Positions 21,295-35,500 of a stretch of 64,000 nucleotides of DNA are shown one piece after another. Below the pieces are notes generated by a model, which had not been told where the DNA came from, did not search any database, and saw only the letters and a list, made by a program, of their open reading frames with translations. The position numbers were made by a program, and so were the translations under genes. Source of the stretch: Pleurotus djamor (taxonomy: Eukaryota > Basidiomycota > Agaricomycetes > Agaricales > Pleurotaceae); contig JAPEVF010000163.1 in assembly GCA_029747585.1 (NCBI GenBank), positions 21,115-85,114 on the forward strand, written 5' to 3'. How positions within the stretch are numbered: the stretch's first letter is position 1; each line of letters starts with the position of its first letter.

Positions 21295-24200
21295 CTATCG
21301 TTTAGCATAGCGCAGGAAACGAGACGCAACTAAAACAGGCCATCAGTCACCGCGAGAGAGGACGAAGAAGCAAGGAAACTCACTGATAGTAACAATAACA
21401 TTGAAGATGAAGTAAGCGAAAAGAATCCAAACGTCTCTCCATCGTTCGTCGAAGCTGATGTTCAAGGGTGTGTAGAACTCGTCACCGACGGCGAATTGAC
21501 AGTAGCGGCACGCGGAAGTGGCATCGAGGTTGTCGATATAACCACCAGTGACGTTGACGAAGGACTGAGCCCAGGCACCACAAGTCTGGCCAGCGGGAGG
21601 GTCGAAGATGGCGAACTCCTCAGGCCTGCAGCGAATGACGAGACCACTAAAATAATGCATCAGACATAAGGCGTTCGATGACGATGATAATTAGATACTC
21701 ACTGAAGCTCAGTACTAACAGCAGCAGCCATGGTGCGAGTGTAAGGGACGAGCTCGTAGACCCAAGACCTCCAGAACGAAATCATGGTGGGGTATGGAAT
21801 TGTGACACCACAGAAGGTCGAAAGGAAAAGACCGATGAAGGGATTGAACAACACCGCGACTTGCACACTAGGACTGATGGCAGCGATCAACTGACCAAGG
21901 GAAATACCGAAAAGCAACATGAAGATGATGATGAGGAGCTGGAAGCCAGTACCGTTGAGACCAGCTGCGCCCTGCCCGAATCCGAGGGGATAGACCATGA
22001 GAACCCAGTAGACGATACCGCAAAGGGCGTTGTACGGCATTTCACCGACGAGCTGGCCAATGGCGAAGACGAAGGGGGAATAAATACGACTAGAGGCCTC
22101 GCGGATGAAAATTCCTGAAGGTATCACGTTGAGGAGAGATGTGAATGACAGGGGAAAATACATACTTCGGTTGAAGATGAACATGGGCTCGATCTGCGCC
22201 ATGACGAGGGCTGGTAAGAGAGTAACCCAGAAACTGTATGGAATGTCAGTCAAAGGGCCCCGGAGACATGGTATAAACGTGGCTTACATGGCGAAGACAC
22301 GGAACTGTAAGTCACGACTGCTATTTCCCAGCTGAAGGAAGGAGAGCGAGACGAAGAACGAAACGAAGGCGCAGACGAAGAGACGAGAGAAGATGTAGTC
22401 CGGGGAGCGCCACAAGGCAAGGTTGTTGCGCTGAACAACGACCTTGAGTTGGTGCCAGGTAGAAGTGGCGTCTGCGCACGAAAAGACAAGGTCAGATAAT
22501 GTTGTGCGCAGAGAACGAGAGAAAACTCACAAGTAGACGTGACCTTGTGCTCATCGACGGGTCGGGCAAGGGCAGTTTTCTTGATGTCCTCGATCTCCTG
22601 ACGGACGACGGCATACTCGGGAGAATCCAACCAAACGTCTTTCCAATCACGATCGCCAACACGGGGAGCAACACCGGCACCGATAGCCTCGAGCATGAAC
22701 TCAGCGGGGTTAGCATTCGGCGGGCAGGATGCACCTCCACGCGCAAAGTAATCCCGAATGACCTGGGAATCGGCGCCGATGTCACCAAAGTAGACGGTCT
22801 CGCCGCCACGCTCGAGGAGCAAGAGACGATCGAACGACTCAAAGAGGAGCGAAGAAGGTTGGTGAATGGTACAAAGGATAGCTTGACCTTGGTTAGCCAA
22901 CTTGCGCAAGAAGCGAACGAGATTCCACGCGCTCTGAGCGTCAAGACCGGAAGTAGGTTCGTCCAAGAAGAGCAAGAGCTCAGGTTTGCTGGCCAACTCG
23001 ACACCGATGGTAAGGCGCTTGCGAGCTTCGACGCCCAAACTGAAGATTAAGGCCTCGGTCAGGTTCTGGAGTTCAAGTAGTTCGATAATCTCCTCGACGT
23101 AAGCGTCCTTCTCTTCCTTGGGGACGGAGGCGGGTTGCCGAAGGTAAGCGGAGAAGCGGAGAGCCTCACGGACGGTCGCAGTGCCTTCGTGGACATCCAT
23201 TTGCTCCGCATAGGCGGTGCCACGAGCGAAATCGGAATCAAGAGGACGACCATCGACCAAAATATCACCGGTAATGACACCAATGTTCTTGCGCTGAGCG
23301 AGGACGTCCAAGCAAGTGGTCTTTCCAGCCCCACTAGCACCCATCAAAGCAGTCAAAGTACCGGGCTTGACATATCCGAAGACGTCGTGGAGCAGACGCC
23401 GAGTACCACCAGGTACGGGAACGACGTAGTTGAGGTTTTCCCAAGTAAAGGTCTTGCGATGCTTCTGGACCGTACCGACACTAGAGAGAGCGAGTTTAGC
23501 CAATTGGTCGAACGAAACCGAAGGAAGTAGATATACCTTTGGTCAGACTGACTGGAAACTTTCTCGAGTTCGTCCTTCGACTTCTCACTCTTACGAGCCT
23601 TCTTCTCTTGTTGGAGTGCATTGAGCTTCGTGAGCTCAGCGTTTTCCTTGGCAAAGATGTTGACGCCGACCATGAAGGTATGACGCTAACGGCAAGAGAT
23701 TAGTGATAAGAGGGATTAAGAACATTTAAGATCAACATACTGGGAAGAGCTCGATCACGAGGATCTGGGTGAAGATAAAGAGAATGAAGAAGCCCAACAG
23801 AACAAGGAAGTTGCGGCGCCAGATATCAGCAGGGTCGAGAGCAAAGCCAGCGCGAATGTACGATGTGCCGGAAATAAGTTCGCTACCGCTCTCCGCGCCG
23901 AACAAAGTGCAAGCCTGGTTGGGACCGACGTCATCCCTGTGACAGGCGGGGATAAGCCTGAATCATCGAGGGGAGGGATAAAGAACGGGACTTACGGATA
24001 CTGTTCGAGGAAGCCAGGGATGTTCCTAGGGATGACGGAGCTACCATCACAAGTGAACTAAGATGGAGAAGTAAGCTAAAAATGACCGCGATACGAAGGT
24101 TGGAACGTACGGAAATCCGCATGAATTCGTTCTCCATGACACCAGCCCACGCTACAGGGAAAGTTAGACACAAAGCTCACGAAAGACCACAAGATGATCA

Positions 24201-26808
24201 TACCATAAGCGACGGGGTTGATGTAGTACTGTAAGAGCGAAAATGAGTTACAGGTGGAATAATTGGGTAAGAATACGTACGATCCAGAAGAGCCAGCGTT
24301 TCATGCTGCTGACTGGGATGATGTAGCCGCTGTACTCAATCATCTGGGAGATAAATCAGCTCCAGTGATGCTCTAACGATTCAAAACGAACTCACGTTAG
24401 GTACAAAAAGGGCGGCAAGCCTGAAAGCAGAGTCCCAGTTGGTACACAACAGGCCAACTGTACGGAAGAAACCTTGCATGGCCAAGAAGGCAAGGTAGTT
24501 GAACAGGTGGAACGTCCAGAACGCGCCTCCATTGCGGTTCAGATTGCACATGAAGTAGACGATGACATTGAAGATAAAGACGCGGACGGCTGAGAAGGGG
24601 ATATCGGAAAAGAGGTTGGCCATTGGGACCACAGCGGGGCGGTACATGCTGTAGCTCGTTTGCTTGCGAAGGATGGGACGTCCAATCATAGCCAACGGAA
24701 TCTAGGTTCACGCGTGTCAAACAAAGTATACCAGACGCTTGCGAAGAACCCACCTCGCCAAACGCATCAAGACAAGTAACGACGAGCGCGATGAAGATGA
24801 CACTAACGAAGAAACGATCAGCGATGCAAGAAATTAACTATTAATTCCGTCGAAGACATACCTTCCGCGAGTGAAGGCACCGTTGGACGTCAGAGGCAAA
24901 CCGAAGTAAGCGCCACCAATAACAAGTGCAAGGATAGTCGACAAGACCATGCTCGTGTACAATTGGAACCGATCTTGCATACGTTGCTGCAGCTGTCGAA
25001 TAGTCAATGCACGGACTTGTCCCCAGTAGCCAAGAGTGTAAGGACTCTTCTTCGAGACACCCTTCTTCTTGTCGGCGATAACAGCAGCCCGGAAAGCTTC
25101 CTGGTCATGCTTCTCGGTCTCCATCAAGGTCTTGTACTTCTCGCGGGATACAGTGACGTCGTGAGCGAACGAAGATGCGCGGTAAGCCTCTTCGAGAGTT
25201 TCCGGGGAAGACGGGACATCTGCCTCAGATCGACCAGGAGCATATCGGCGTTCATTGGGATCGGTGCAACCAGTGAGGTAATCTGCAGTGCTCTGACGCG
25301 GGAGGGACTTGTAACCGAGTGTCTCGAAATAGGCGCGAGCTTCAGAAGGGGGACCAAAGAAGACCTGGCGACCTTCATCGAGAACCATGACCTTGTCGAA
25401 AAGTTCATAGATGCCTTCACCAGCCTGATAGAGAGTAACGAAGGTGGCCTGACCGAGGATGTCAGTCATAACACGCAAGCTCTTTGCGAAGTCCAGAGCA
25501 GTAGAAGCGTCGAGACCACGAGTCGAGTTATCCCAGCATTGAACACGGGCGCGAGTAGCCATCATTTCCGCGATACTAACGCGCTTGCGCTCGCCACCAC
25601 TGACACCACGGACGAATTCATCACCGACGAGGGTGTTCTTCGTGTGGGAGATGTTCAGCATCTTAAGAAGCATATCAAGAACCTCGGACTCGAATTCCTT
25701 GCGAGTGACACCAGGGAGACGACCGTTGGGACCGGGGGATTTCATCGAGAGCGCGAATTGTAGGGTCTGAGCGACCGTCAGCGTAGCGATATGGATGTCA
25801 TCTGATTAAATTCAACGGTTAGAACGGAACAGCGCGGTTGATCTAGACGTGGATGGCAATTACCTTCCTGATTGTAGACAACTTCTCCCTTGTAGTATTT
25901 GGCCATCTCGGCGGCGTCCATACCCGCGTAGCGAACATCTCCCGTCACGCTATGGAATTCGTCTCGTTGGTTAGCGATCGTCTTAAGGAATGATGTGCAA
26001 CCAGAGCCAGGGCAGCCGAGCACAAGACACATTTCACCAGGTTTCAAGACACCAGACGACCTGTAAATCATCCGTGGTAAGCATCGCGACGGAGGGTGGG
26101 AAAGGAGGATAAAGCTAACTTGTGTAGAATGGTCCGAGTTGGAGGAGGATCCGAGGGGAATAAGGGCCGAAGAAGATTCCATAGCCAGAACACAGGCGAG
26201 AGAACAAAGCCAAGAATAGCGCCTAAAGTGCGGGTGTTAGCGAGCTTGATCAGGTTCCTCTGAGGCGAAGTCAGATCTTACCACCAAATGTAGGTGCATA
26301 AAACTATGAAAGACGGCATGTTAGCACGAGTAGAATTGCTCAACGCTAATGATGAACGGCTTACTTTCATACCAACACCACCGATAACTTTGACCTCCAT
26401 GTCGTCCCACGTGACGCCAACATGCTAATGATAGAGATCATATTGGGAGACGCCACGGGAGCAGAAGCGACGTCTACACACCTTATGTTTGATCCCGGCC
26501 GCTTGATTGGCATCGTTAGACGACTGGAGATACTCTCGCAAGTCGAAAGACTTTTCCGCCTCGGCCTTCTCTTCATCCCTCCCCTTACTCCACATCGTTT
26601 CCTGGGACTTGGTCTTCGTGACGCCGGGCCCATCGAAGGGAGTGCGAATCGACATCTGACGCGAGAGCTCATTGAATTGGCGTTCAGCATCAGCAACATT
26701 GACATGGTGGGAGTCTGGCTGGGATGCTGGTTCCTGTCTTTCGAGATCCTGGGCATGTTCGCGCTTCTCCTCGTAGAGCGTCGCAGCATCAGCTGGGGTC
26801 GACGCCAT
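21295..26808 (-). CDS. PDR/CDR-type ABC transporter (ABCG full transporter)
   Basis: A plasma-membrane drug or lipid exporter with the reverse (NBD-TMD)x2 layout. It starts at ATG 26808 (MASTPADAATLYEEKR). NBD1 has the degenerate fungal Walker A GCPGSGCTSF (about 26000), signature VSGGERKRVSIAE and Walker B WDNSTRGLD. NBD2 has a regular Walker A GASGAGKTT (about 23330), the ARKRLTIGVEL segment in place of an LSGGQ signature, and Walker B LLFLDEPTSGLD. This asymmetry is the norm for PDR proteins, in which one composite ATP site is degenerate. Membrane segments lie at 24900-23700 and 22400-21340. The last small exon, after an intron at about 21391-21330, encodes a tail ending RFLRYAKR with TAG at 21297-21295. 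More than 15 short introns cut it, mostly in the membrane parts. No break is seen. The substrate cannot be inferred. Confidence 0.92.
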
Positions 26809-28067
26809 TTCTGCCGACAGAAGGAAGCAGAGAGAAGAGGGACGGAATGCGGGCTGGAAAGAAGAAATTAACAAGCGATTGCATTTTCGTGGTCTTTATA
26901 AAGGTTTCTATATCCCCTTGGATGGAAAACGCTGACAAAACTTTTACCTTCGCGGAGCTGGAAATTTCGATCGGGGTCAGGGTCTCGCTTTACTGATCTC
27001 TTATCTCGAACCTGTTGGGTCTTTGAACCAACTTACTCCTTCGTCCTTCTCCCTGCCCCCTCCGTGTACCATTGGAATATTAGAATTTATACTCACAGCC
27101 TGAAATACGCAGTACATCACTTTTTCAACGGATTTTTTCCATGAAACACACCTATTTCCCGGTTCATTCGGTGAATGACTGACGGCCCCCAATGAGTCAA
27201 TCCGTTCCTCGGCAGCGATATGATGAATCACATTTTTTTTCGGAAACGAAACGATGATTCATTCACGGCTCCCTCCTCCTTCAACTACACATCTTGCTGA
27301 CAGTGCCCTGCCTCGTGAGATGAGATATGGACGCCCTCGACAGCTGGATTTTTCCGACGGCCTCATGTCGTATTAGAATTCATCATGCCATATAGGTTAG
27401 ATAGGTTTACAAAGCTTGTTTCTCTCTCACAGCTCAGCTGTTAATTCGAAGCCACACCACTTCCTCATTCCCCGTTTAATCACCGCTAATTTTGAAGTTA
27501 CGAATGGGCTGTCCAGTAGGATATGATTCTCCGGGTTGTTCGTCTCGTGCCAAGTCTCGCTCGAGGCGGAACACCAAACCATCGAAGATAGACGACGCTA
27601 CTACCGGTCTCAGTCTGTCAAAGGTTCGTTGTCAGCCTCACGCAAACGGGCCTAGCATCTCCGGAAGTTGACGCTTCGCTTAGATTATTGTCACTTCTAT
27701 GCTCTTCTGAACGGTTTCAACGCAATTGTGGGGTAACTGTGCTATTAAAGGACAGCTCTCAGTCATACTTTTAGATCTGAAACCGCTCAAAACCTGTGTG
27801 GCAACGCGCTGTCTTGGTCGGCGGGCAAATACGCCGTAGCGTTCATTGGTGTAGACCTTGGGTGACCCCGATAGCAGATGAATTCTCTGGGTCTGATCGA
27901 TTCGAAGCTTTGGCGAACATGAGAGGAGGGAGGATGGACCGTACATCCCTGAGTCGTTCCGAGTTCACCGTTGCGCTTAAGCTGTGGGAAAGTCTTGATA
28001 AGCACAGGGGCCACCATTGTCGAGCACGCTGACTCTGCGATTCAAAGGCTCAAGGCCACTAAGCGTA
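26809..28067. other. Long intergenic region between divergent genes
   Basis: About 1.26 kb between the transporter (-) and the EF-hand protein (+). It has pyrimidine-rich and T-run patches (for example 27231-27240). No gene, RNA or repeat could be supported. It probably carries the regulatory region of the transporter. Confidence 0.45.
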
Positions 28068-29438
28068 ATGAAGTACCTCCCCCGAAACATCCTCCTCGCT
28101 GCTTTAGTTCAGCTGGCCTCTGCACATGGCGGTCACGAACATGGCTCGGGACCAGCGGCAGGCGAAACAATCCAACAATACGCTCAGAGACACGTACGTT
28201 TGCCTATGTGGCACGGGAAGAGTTTATTATGCTCACAATCTGTTTTCATGGTTTATAGATGTCCTCGGAGCATCATATGTCAGTTACATGCAGCTGGCCT
28301 AGCTAAACTGTCGTGTTTCTCATACTTTTCTTTAGCGACTCTTTCGATATTCGAAGTTTCTTCCAACTGCACGACCTGAATCGGTGAGGCGACTAGTTTT
28401 GACATTCCACGGGCGGAGCGTAGCGTACTCAAATTGGGCTCACAGTGACGGTGTCTGGGACCGAGAGGAGATTGAAGCTGTTTACGGCGTTCACCACGTC
28501 TACTCTCNAAAAAAAGTCAAAGGCGAGTTCCCATGGTCCTGCACAACGGAGGTTACCAGAGCTTATACTTCTACAGGATGAAATTGAACATCAGAAGAAA
28601 GCAGATGAAATCGTTAATACCGTACTATTCAAGATTGACCAAAACCGGGACGGTGTCATTACGCCCGATGAGCTAGAGACAGTTGGTCTGGATGGACTAC
28701 CCAACTTTGACGGGCTTGGCGCAGAGGGACACCACTACGACGTGGAAAGTGGTACGTTCCGTATTCACTATACATGATTTTCCTTGTCTTCTCACACTCC
28801 CACAGAATTCTTCCTCCACCACGAAGAGATGTATCACTCAACGCCAGAAACACAAACTGACGAGTCTTATAACCACCCCGAAGATTTGGAACACTTTGCT
28901 CAGCATGATGCCATTGAGCATCAAGAAGCCGAGCGTGAGGCCAAGTTCCAAGGGATCACCGTGGAAGAAGCTATCAAGCAACATGAAGAACACGAACACA
29001 ACGAAGGGACCCCTGCNCCTGGCGACGACGCNCACCCCGGCGACGCCCAGCAACACCTCTTTGATGAGCATCCCCATGCTGACCCGCCCGTGAATCCAGC
29101 CGATGCTCCCACTCCGAAGTACACAAGAGTTCCTCCGCCGGAAAAGCAAGATCCNAGNGTACGATTCAAGGACGCCAAAACGCGAGGTGAAATGCAAGGC
29201 GAATGGGGTCAAGGGCCTGATGGTTANGCTCCACCAAAAGATGCTGCTGGGAAACTNCGGTGCGTTTCGCTTTACTTTCGCCTACACTTGATATTCATCT
29301 ATTTCCTTGTCTTTGTAGTCGCAACGTTCCGTACAAGGTAATGTCTCTGTCAACTTCATCATACGGCAGTCAGCCAGAACCACTAATCAGAAGGAACGCA
29401 TGCAGTATAAATTCCGTCGTAATTGGGGCGATTTCTGA
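28068..29438 (+). CDS. SSP120: Secretory-pathway EF-hand protein, Ssp120/nucleobindin-like
   Basis: Starts MKYLPRNILLAALVQLASA, a signal peptide, followed by a His/Gly-rich HGGHEHG. EF-hand 1 is DLNRDGVWDREE, its loop split by an intron; EF-hand 2 is DQNRDGVITPDE. Both have the Asp/Asn/Asp-Gly...Glu ligands for calcium. A Glu/His-rich coiled part (EREAKFQGITVEEAIKQHEE) and a Pro-rich part follow. After two more introns the tail MQYKFRRNWGDF closes the protein (TGA 29436-29438), the usual Ssp120 ending. One intron appears to use a GC donor (AAAG|GCGAGT, about 28526) and a CAG acceptor. The N at 28507 adds one base; skipping it restores SQKKSK. Six further Ns all fall at third codon positions. 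Yeast Ssp120 works with Emp46/47 in ER-Golgi cargo traffic. Confidence 0.82.
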
Positions 29439-29566
29439 TTTCGTTCGATTCAGTTTGTTATATGTTTTATATTTATTATATGGAATTTACCGCCGTACAT
29501 GGGGGCAATGGCGACAACACAACGGAACTGGAATCAGGTATACAAACAAGGGGTATACATACAAAA

Positions 29567-32500
29567 CTATGAGGATGTCCGACCGTCAAAAATGTCATCA
29601 AGCAGACTACGCTCCACGGCTTCCCAATCAACATTCCCTCCGCTATTATAGACATTTTCNTAAGAGACGATACTCACGCTGGAGAAGAAAGGAACAAGGT
29701 CTCGGATGCTATCCAGTTGCCGTAGGTGGTTGAGCATTGGTCGACGCAAAGGGCGTTGGGTCGTAGCCGTCGGCGGCTGGTCAGTGAGGCTACCCTGAGT
29801 CTGAAAACCATNGCATTAACGAAGGTAGGCACAATGAGCCACGCGTGGAACGTACGCGTGATTCCCCCAGGGGAAGGCTTCCTGCCAAATCGGCCAACTG
29901 ATCCATCATCCCTTCCGGGAAGTAATCATCGGGGCGGTATATTGCATCGACAGTGTCTGTTATGAAGATCCACTGATGACTAGGAGCAAGTAAGCATCGG
30001 CGTGTGAGGTGGGAATGGGAGACATACACTTGAAACTCTTCTGTTTGAAGGGCGATCATCAAATCCAAGCATTTACTAGCCGCGAGGACNAGTTGGAGCT
30101 CCTCTGAGCCGTCAGTTGGAAGCGAGATCATCACTTGCTCGAAGATTCGGTACTAAATGAACGGAAGTCNAGGCCGGTGACAAAGTGTCGTTGACAAAAC
30201 AGAGAATTTAAGCGCACCAACTCCGTTAAGATAACCGGCCAGAAACTCGTCAAATTATGTGCCGATAGGCGACATAAGAGGACGCGTACGCATAAGAATA
30301 CCTCGCTTTGGACGTTCGGGGCTGTTACGTTACGAAGTATGTCCACGAGCTTCTCGATGATGGTTGGTAGTGCTGTCAAGAACTGGTTCTTTTCGCCAGT
30401 ATATAAGATGAAAGAGAGACGTCTAAGGTTCAGGGAGCGGAGTAGCATTTCGTATTCACGATTTGAGAATATGTTTGCCGATGGCGACGTGGCAATTCTT
30501 GCTGTGAAAGGGACAAATCAACCCAAGGTAAGANGATGATACAGCGTTGTGGAGCTTACAAACGAGTTCCGGGAGAGCTGTCTTGTCAGCTTCAAAGAGA
30601 GATTTGATTATTGGTATCCATCTCTCAGCCTCAGAGGCAGCACTGCTGAAGAGCCGGTTATCGTTTAGCAACTCCGTCACCGGAGGTCGCCAAGCTTTGA
30701 GGGCACTGGGCAGCTTGGCCATTTCTTGAACTATCTTGATGATGACAGTATCAATGTCCATCGGTCTGGTATTTGGGTATTAGAATTTGCGAAGAGGTGG
30801 TGAGTGGACGAAATACCTGGTCTTCCCTTTCACAGCGGGGCTGACGATATAGTAGACAATATTGTTGCACGCGGTAAGTATTTTGTCATTCTCTACCAAA
30901 AATCTCCTGCTGTGTGGAAGAGCGACGTTGGCGATATATTCGTTGATCTTGATGGGGGTAATAGGTAAGAGATAGGCTAGCATGATGATAAAGGGCCTCA
31001 CCGACTGGACCAACTCTCCAGTTGCCGAGATTGTCAGACGGGGTGTATCGGGCAACGAAGCAACGCTTGACTCTGATTTCTCTTCTGCTGTAGGACCATT
31101 AGCGATGAACTATTCGACATGGATGAAACCCTCACCACGGGGAGCAGGTGATTCTCTACCATTAGTACCAAGGGCCTCCCGTGTCGTTCGACGAATCCAT
31201 GACCCCTGGTCAAATGATCGGCCAACCCAAACGACACAAGTATCAAGGAGTTTGCCAAAAGTATCCTGTAAACTGGTGTTTGAGAGGAGAGGGACGGCTG
31301 TGACAGGAAAGAACGAACTTGAAGTTCTTTCCTAAGACGCTTGTCTTCTACCGCAGTTGTTTGGGTAACTTTATCGGCAAGAACGATCAGGCATCTATTA
31401 GGGTGTGAGAGGGGGGCAACTACCGCACTTTCGCCCTTACCTCAGAGTGGGATACGTTTGTGGGCGAAAGTCGCGAGTGCTTCCAATGATATCTTTCGCA
31501 AGTTGAAGGAAGCGGGCCCAGACTTGGACGGCGAGAGGGCCTTCTAGCCGTTCCATATATTGCTCCAAGAATTGAAACAGAATTGCATCCGATCTGAGAA
31601 TGGTGAGTGAAAAGACGGGAAAATGCGAGGGAGGCATACAAGTTAGGATTGATCGCTTGCTTCTTGCTCTTCTCAGATGCGCCAGAGATACGAGTTGTGA
31701 TGCTCTCGCATATCATATGAACAGCTGTCTGGGCGCTAGAAAGAAGTGTGTCCATAAGTTCGAACGCAGCCACAGATGAAGCCTGGGGAAAGATGTCAAT
31801 ATTATAGTCAAAGTTAATGAAGTTTGAACTCACTGATGGCTGCTTGTTCCAGCACTCGATGACAGATTCAAAGACTTCCGCTGACTGAACGCGGAAAAAA
31901 TGTTCTAGTACACGGCGACAACGGAGTCTGCTGCGCGTGTATATTAACGACAGCGATTCATCCTTAGGGGACCAAACAGAAGGCGCAGCCCAAACCATGG
32001 CTTCCCAGATGGAATACAGGACGCGGATGGCTTCCTGAAGAGATCTGTACCCAGGAGAACGCGCCTGAAAACTAGGTAAATCATCGTGAATGGCGGAGGA
32101 AGTTACAGACATACCGTGAGTTGCTCCGCTGGAGCGACAGGGCTACTGTCTGAGCCGAAGACGTTAGAGACATATCCCAACAACCCAGTGCCTTCAGCGG
32201 GGGCTTTCTCGGGTACAGTGTCCACATCCTCAGATGAACTGGGCTCTGATGTGTACGCCAAACTCAATAGAACAAGTCTCTCCAGTCCGTTCAACAACAT
32301 CACTATCTCCGCGTCCCCTGCAGTCGAAATGCTATCCTCTACGTGTGTAGCCGAGGAGGATGCGCGTTGGATGTCGGTCAAACACAACAACAACTGCCGA
32401 CACAAACACTCATTGAGAGGCGTGACAACGAGTTGCAAGGTAGGTTGGAACGACGGGATGGCCATCAAGATAAAATCGAGCCAGTGTTGGAGGATAGGTC

Positions 32501-35500
32501 GATTGGAGGGTGTAACAATGCCATCGATCAGGGTTTGCACTAACAAAGCGCTGGAGGGTAAAGAAGCTATCGGTGTTGGTTGTATCCCAAGGTCGGGGGT
32601 GCCTAAGTTGTATTCGGGCGGCTTCCCGGATTCTTGCACTATAGATGCCGATATGACTGAGTGGAGGAGATGCAAAAGCTTATTCTGAATGTCCAGGCGC
32701 TCAGCATGTATGCTTGTGAAGAGCTTCGCGACGATGGCCACATGGATGGTTTCAATCATTTGAGGGGCAATTTCACCGCGGGGGAGGATGGTCTGGAGGG
32801 TGTCGACACAGGCAGACTGTATGACTGCATTTGATGGCGACATCGTAATGGCAAGGTTCTTCTTCGGTTCTGATTGAAGAAAGCTTTGTAACTTAATCAG
32901 ATAATGTGAGGACGGCAGACAAAGTTGCTCACCGAAGCAAGAGCTCTACGACAACGTCAAGATACGAAGCCTCCGATGAAATCGACAAAGCTAGATATAC
33001 TATTAGTATGTAGCTCGATCACTTATCCAAGTGACTGACCAGCTTCGAGTCGTTTCGGTAGGCTGCTGTGATGTGAGCGTTTGATTGGAGTGACACGAGC
33101 AGTCCTTACAAAGCCTTGACCACCAAATCGAACGACGGACAGTAAGGTCTCCATTAGATGGGCGACATAGCGTTGATCAAACTCCTTTTCATAAATGAAA
33201 CCGCGCAGTTCCTTGCTACGGACTTTGTTGACGACGGGTAAACGTCTGATAGCGGGATCGGCGAGGTCGAACAGGAGTGGGTCAAGGGCTCTATCACGGA
33301 GAGCGCGATAAGTACAGGACGTTAGCAGGGGAAAGTATGTATCGTACCGTAAGTATGATTTGAGGCTACATCGCATCCATGTTTCACCAATTCGACGAAG
33401 CCGTGGGTCGTCATTTCGCAGCGTGTCAAGAACGATCATCAATGGTACTTTGAAGCGGAATCCTGGAAGAAGATTATCCTCTAGAGGCAAGTTGAGACAA
33501 AATGCGGAACAAAAGATCATCTTACGGCAGGACACGCTTACCTGTAAGTCTCCAAAGGACACCGAAAGCTTCATATGATGACTCCGTGGCTTGCCCTTGA
33601 TAAGCGGTCATAGTGTGCGCCACGATGGCCTCGACATGTGAACGAGGGGTAGCTGCCTCCAGTGCCCAGATGAGGGTCACAGCCCGTGCATGATATACTG
33701 TACTCGACGGGGATAGATACTGAATGAGTTTATTAACCATTTTGTGCATGGTAGAGCGACGGTCAATCGATAGTCTGGGCTCCAAGGACCTCATTTGATG
33801 CAGAGCGACGGATAGCGAGACTGTTCGGTCCAGAATCGTAAAGTTGGAAGACTGGATAAATGAGTAAAAAACCAAGGATGGCGAGCTTAACGCGTATCAT
33901 ACCTCGTGTTCAAGTACATCCAGGATGATCCCCAGCCATTTGTTTGGCTCCCAGCAAACAGTTACCGACGTGCCTAACCTGCCCACCAACCTGTCTACCA
34001 AGAGCAGAAATTGGGCGAAGCTTTCACGGAGCTGCAGTCGCTTAGACTCTTCTTTGAGGAGGTCATGAGCGCAAACTTCACTCAGGCTGATCAAATCTTC
34101 GAAGGCAGTGACGAAAGGGATGTCGAAAGATCGATTTGGAGATTGAACCTCCTTGACTGGGTTGATCCCATAGAAAGTACAGGCATAATGGTAGGGACGT
34201 TGTGTTGAACTTTCTGCTTGAAGTGAGGCCGTGAGCTCCGGTCGCTTCATTAGCGCTGCTTGAGGAGTTTGCCGCAGGAGCCTTTCTCCAAGCTTCAAAG
34301 TTTCTAACACCGCGGGGCTACACGTCTTGGAAGGAGTTGCCTCAAGCTCAATCTAGGGGGGGAGGTTCGAAGGAATCCTGTCAAGATGAGTGAATGATCT
34401 TACCACTAGGATATCCAGGATAGCGCTAAAGAAGACCGGTAGGTGAATGGTCTGGATCTCGTCATCTTGAGAGAACGTCTCGACAATAAACGATACCATG
34501 CGGATGGCCTGGGAGGAAAATTGATAAGAGGTGTCTCGAGGGAAAGAAAGAACCCAACCTCAGTCTGTATTCCATCACCTGCGAGTTCCTTGTAGACATG
34601 CGAGAGCAGATGCTTCCAAAGTATTGAAGGCTCAACGGCTTCGTACAGCGTACTGGCTGTCATAGTCAACTAGAATCTATGATTAGACGAAGTTCCTCAA
34701 GTGGGTGCTGACGTACATCTTCAGCACTCTCTCCTCCGGCCTCAACCAAAGTCTTAATCGCCCGGAATGCATCATACACCAAAACCTCCGTTAGGGCCGC
34801 GCCGACCTCCCACTTATCTAGTAGTGATATGAAGATCTTGAAGGGACGGGATTCCATGTAGTCAGCTGACGGTGTCATCATTTCCTCCTTGAGTGTCCTT
34901 GTGAGGAGGTCGAGCGCATGAGCCTTGAAATATGCCAGTTGATGATCGCTTTTCTCATCTGGACCAAGTAACCACGTGTATAACCGCCTGTTGAGAGAAA
35001 GATCTCGACGAAGAACAACACCCGTGGCTGCACGCATCAAAACAGCCCGATCACCGTCTTGGGCCCGCTGGACAGCAACACTGTCGACCTTCATAGACTG
35101 TAGAAGCAAGTCTAAAGCACCTCGCCGGACAAGGAGGTTATCATCCTCAAGAGCTGCGGAAAATGCTCTGATCATTAGACCAATGTCGCGACCGATTATA
35201 TTGGTGATGTCTGTAGAGACGTCCCGTTAGAACGTGATGTGTGGGATAAATTCGGGAGACACGTACCTTCGTCTGAGTTCAAGCGAGGGAGGCGACGGCC
35301 AAGCAAATTTAACGACGTCCCTCGAGCAGACGGAGCGGTCATCATCACTAACCAGATGTTCTGGAAGAAGAACGAAGGAGAAACAGTGCCAGAGAGTTTG
35401 TCCAGAAGACTGAGGACTTTTTCAAAGAATTCTCCCGTTTCTTCTTCGAGACCAGGAAGCAAAGCGAGGATGAAGGATTTCATGATGGGTCTCAAGCCGC

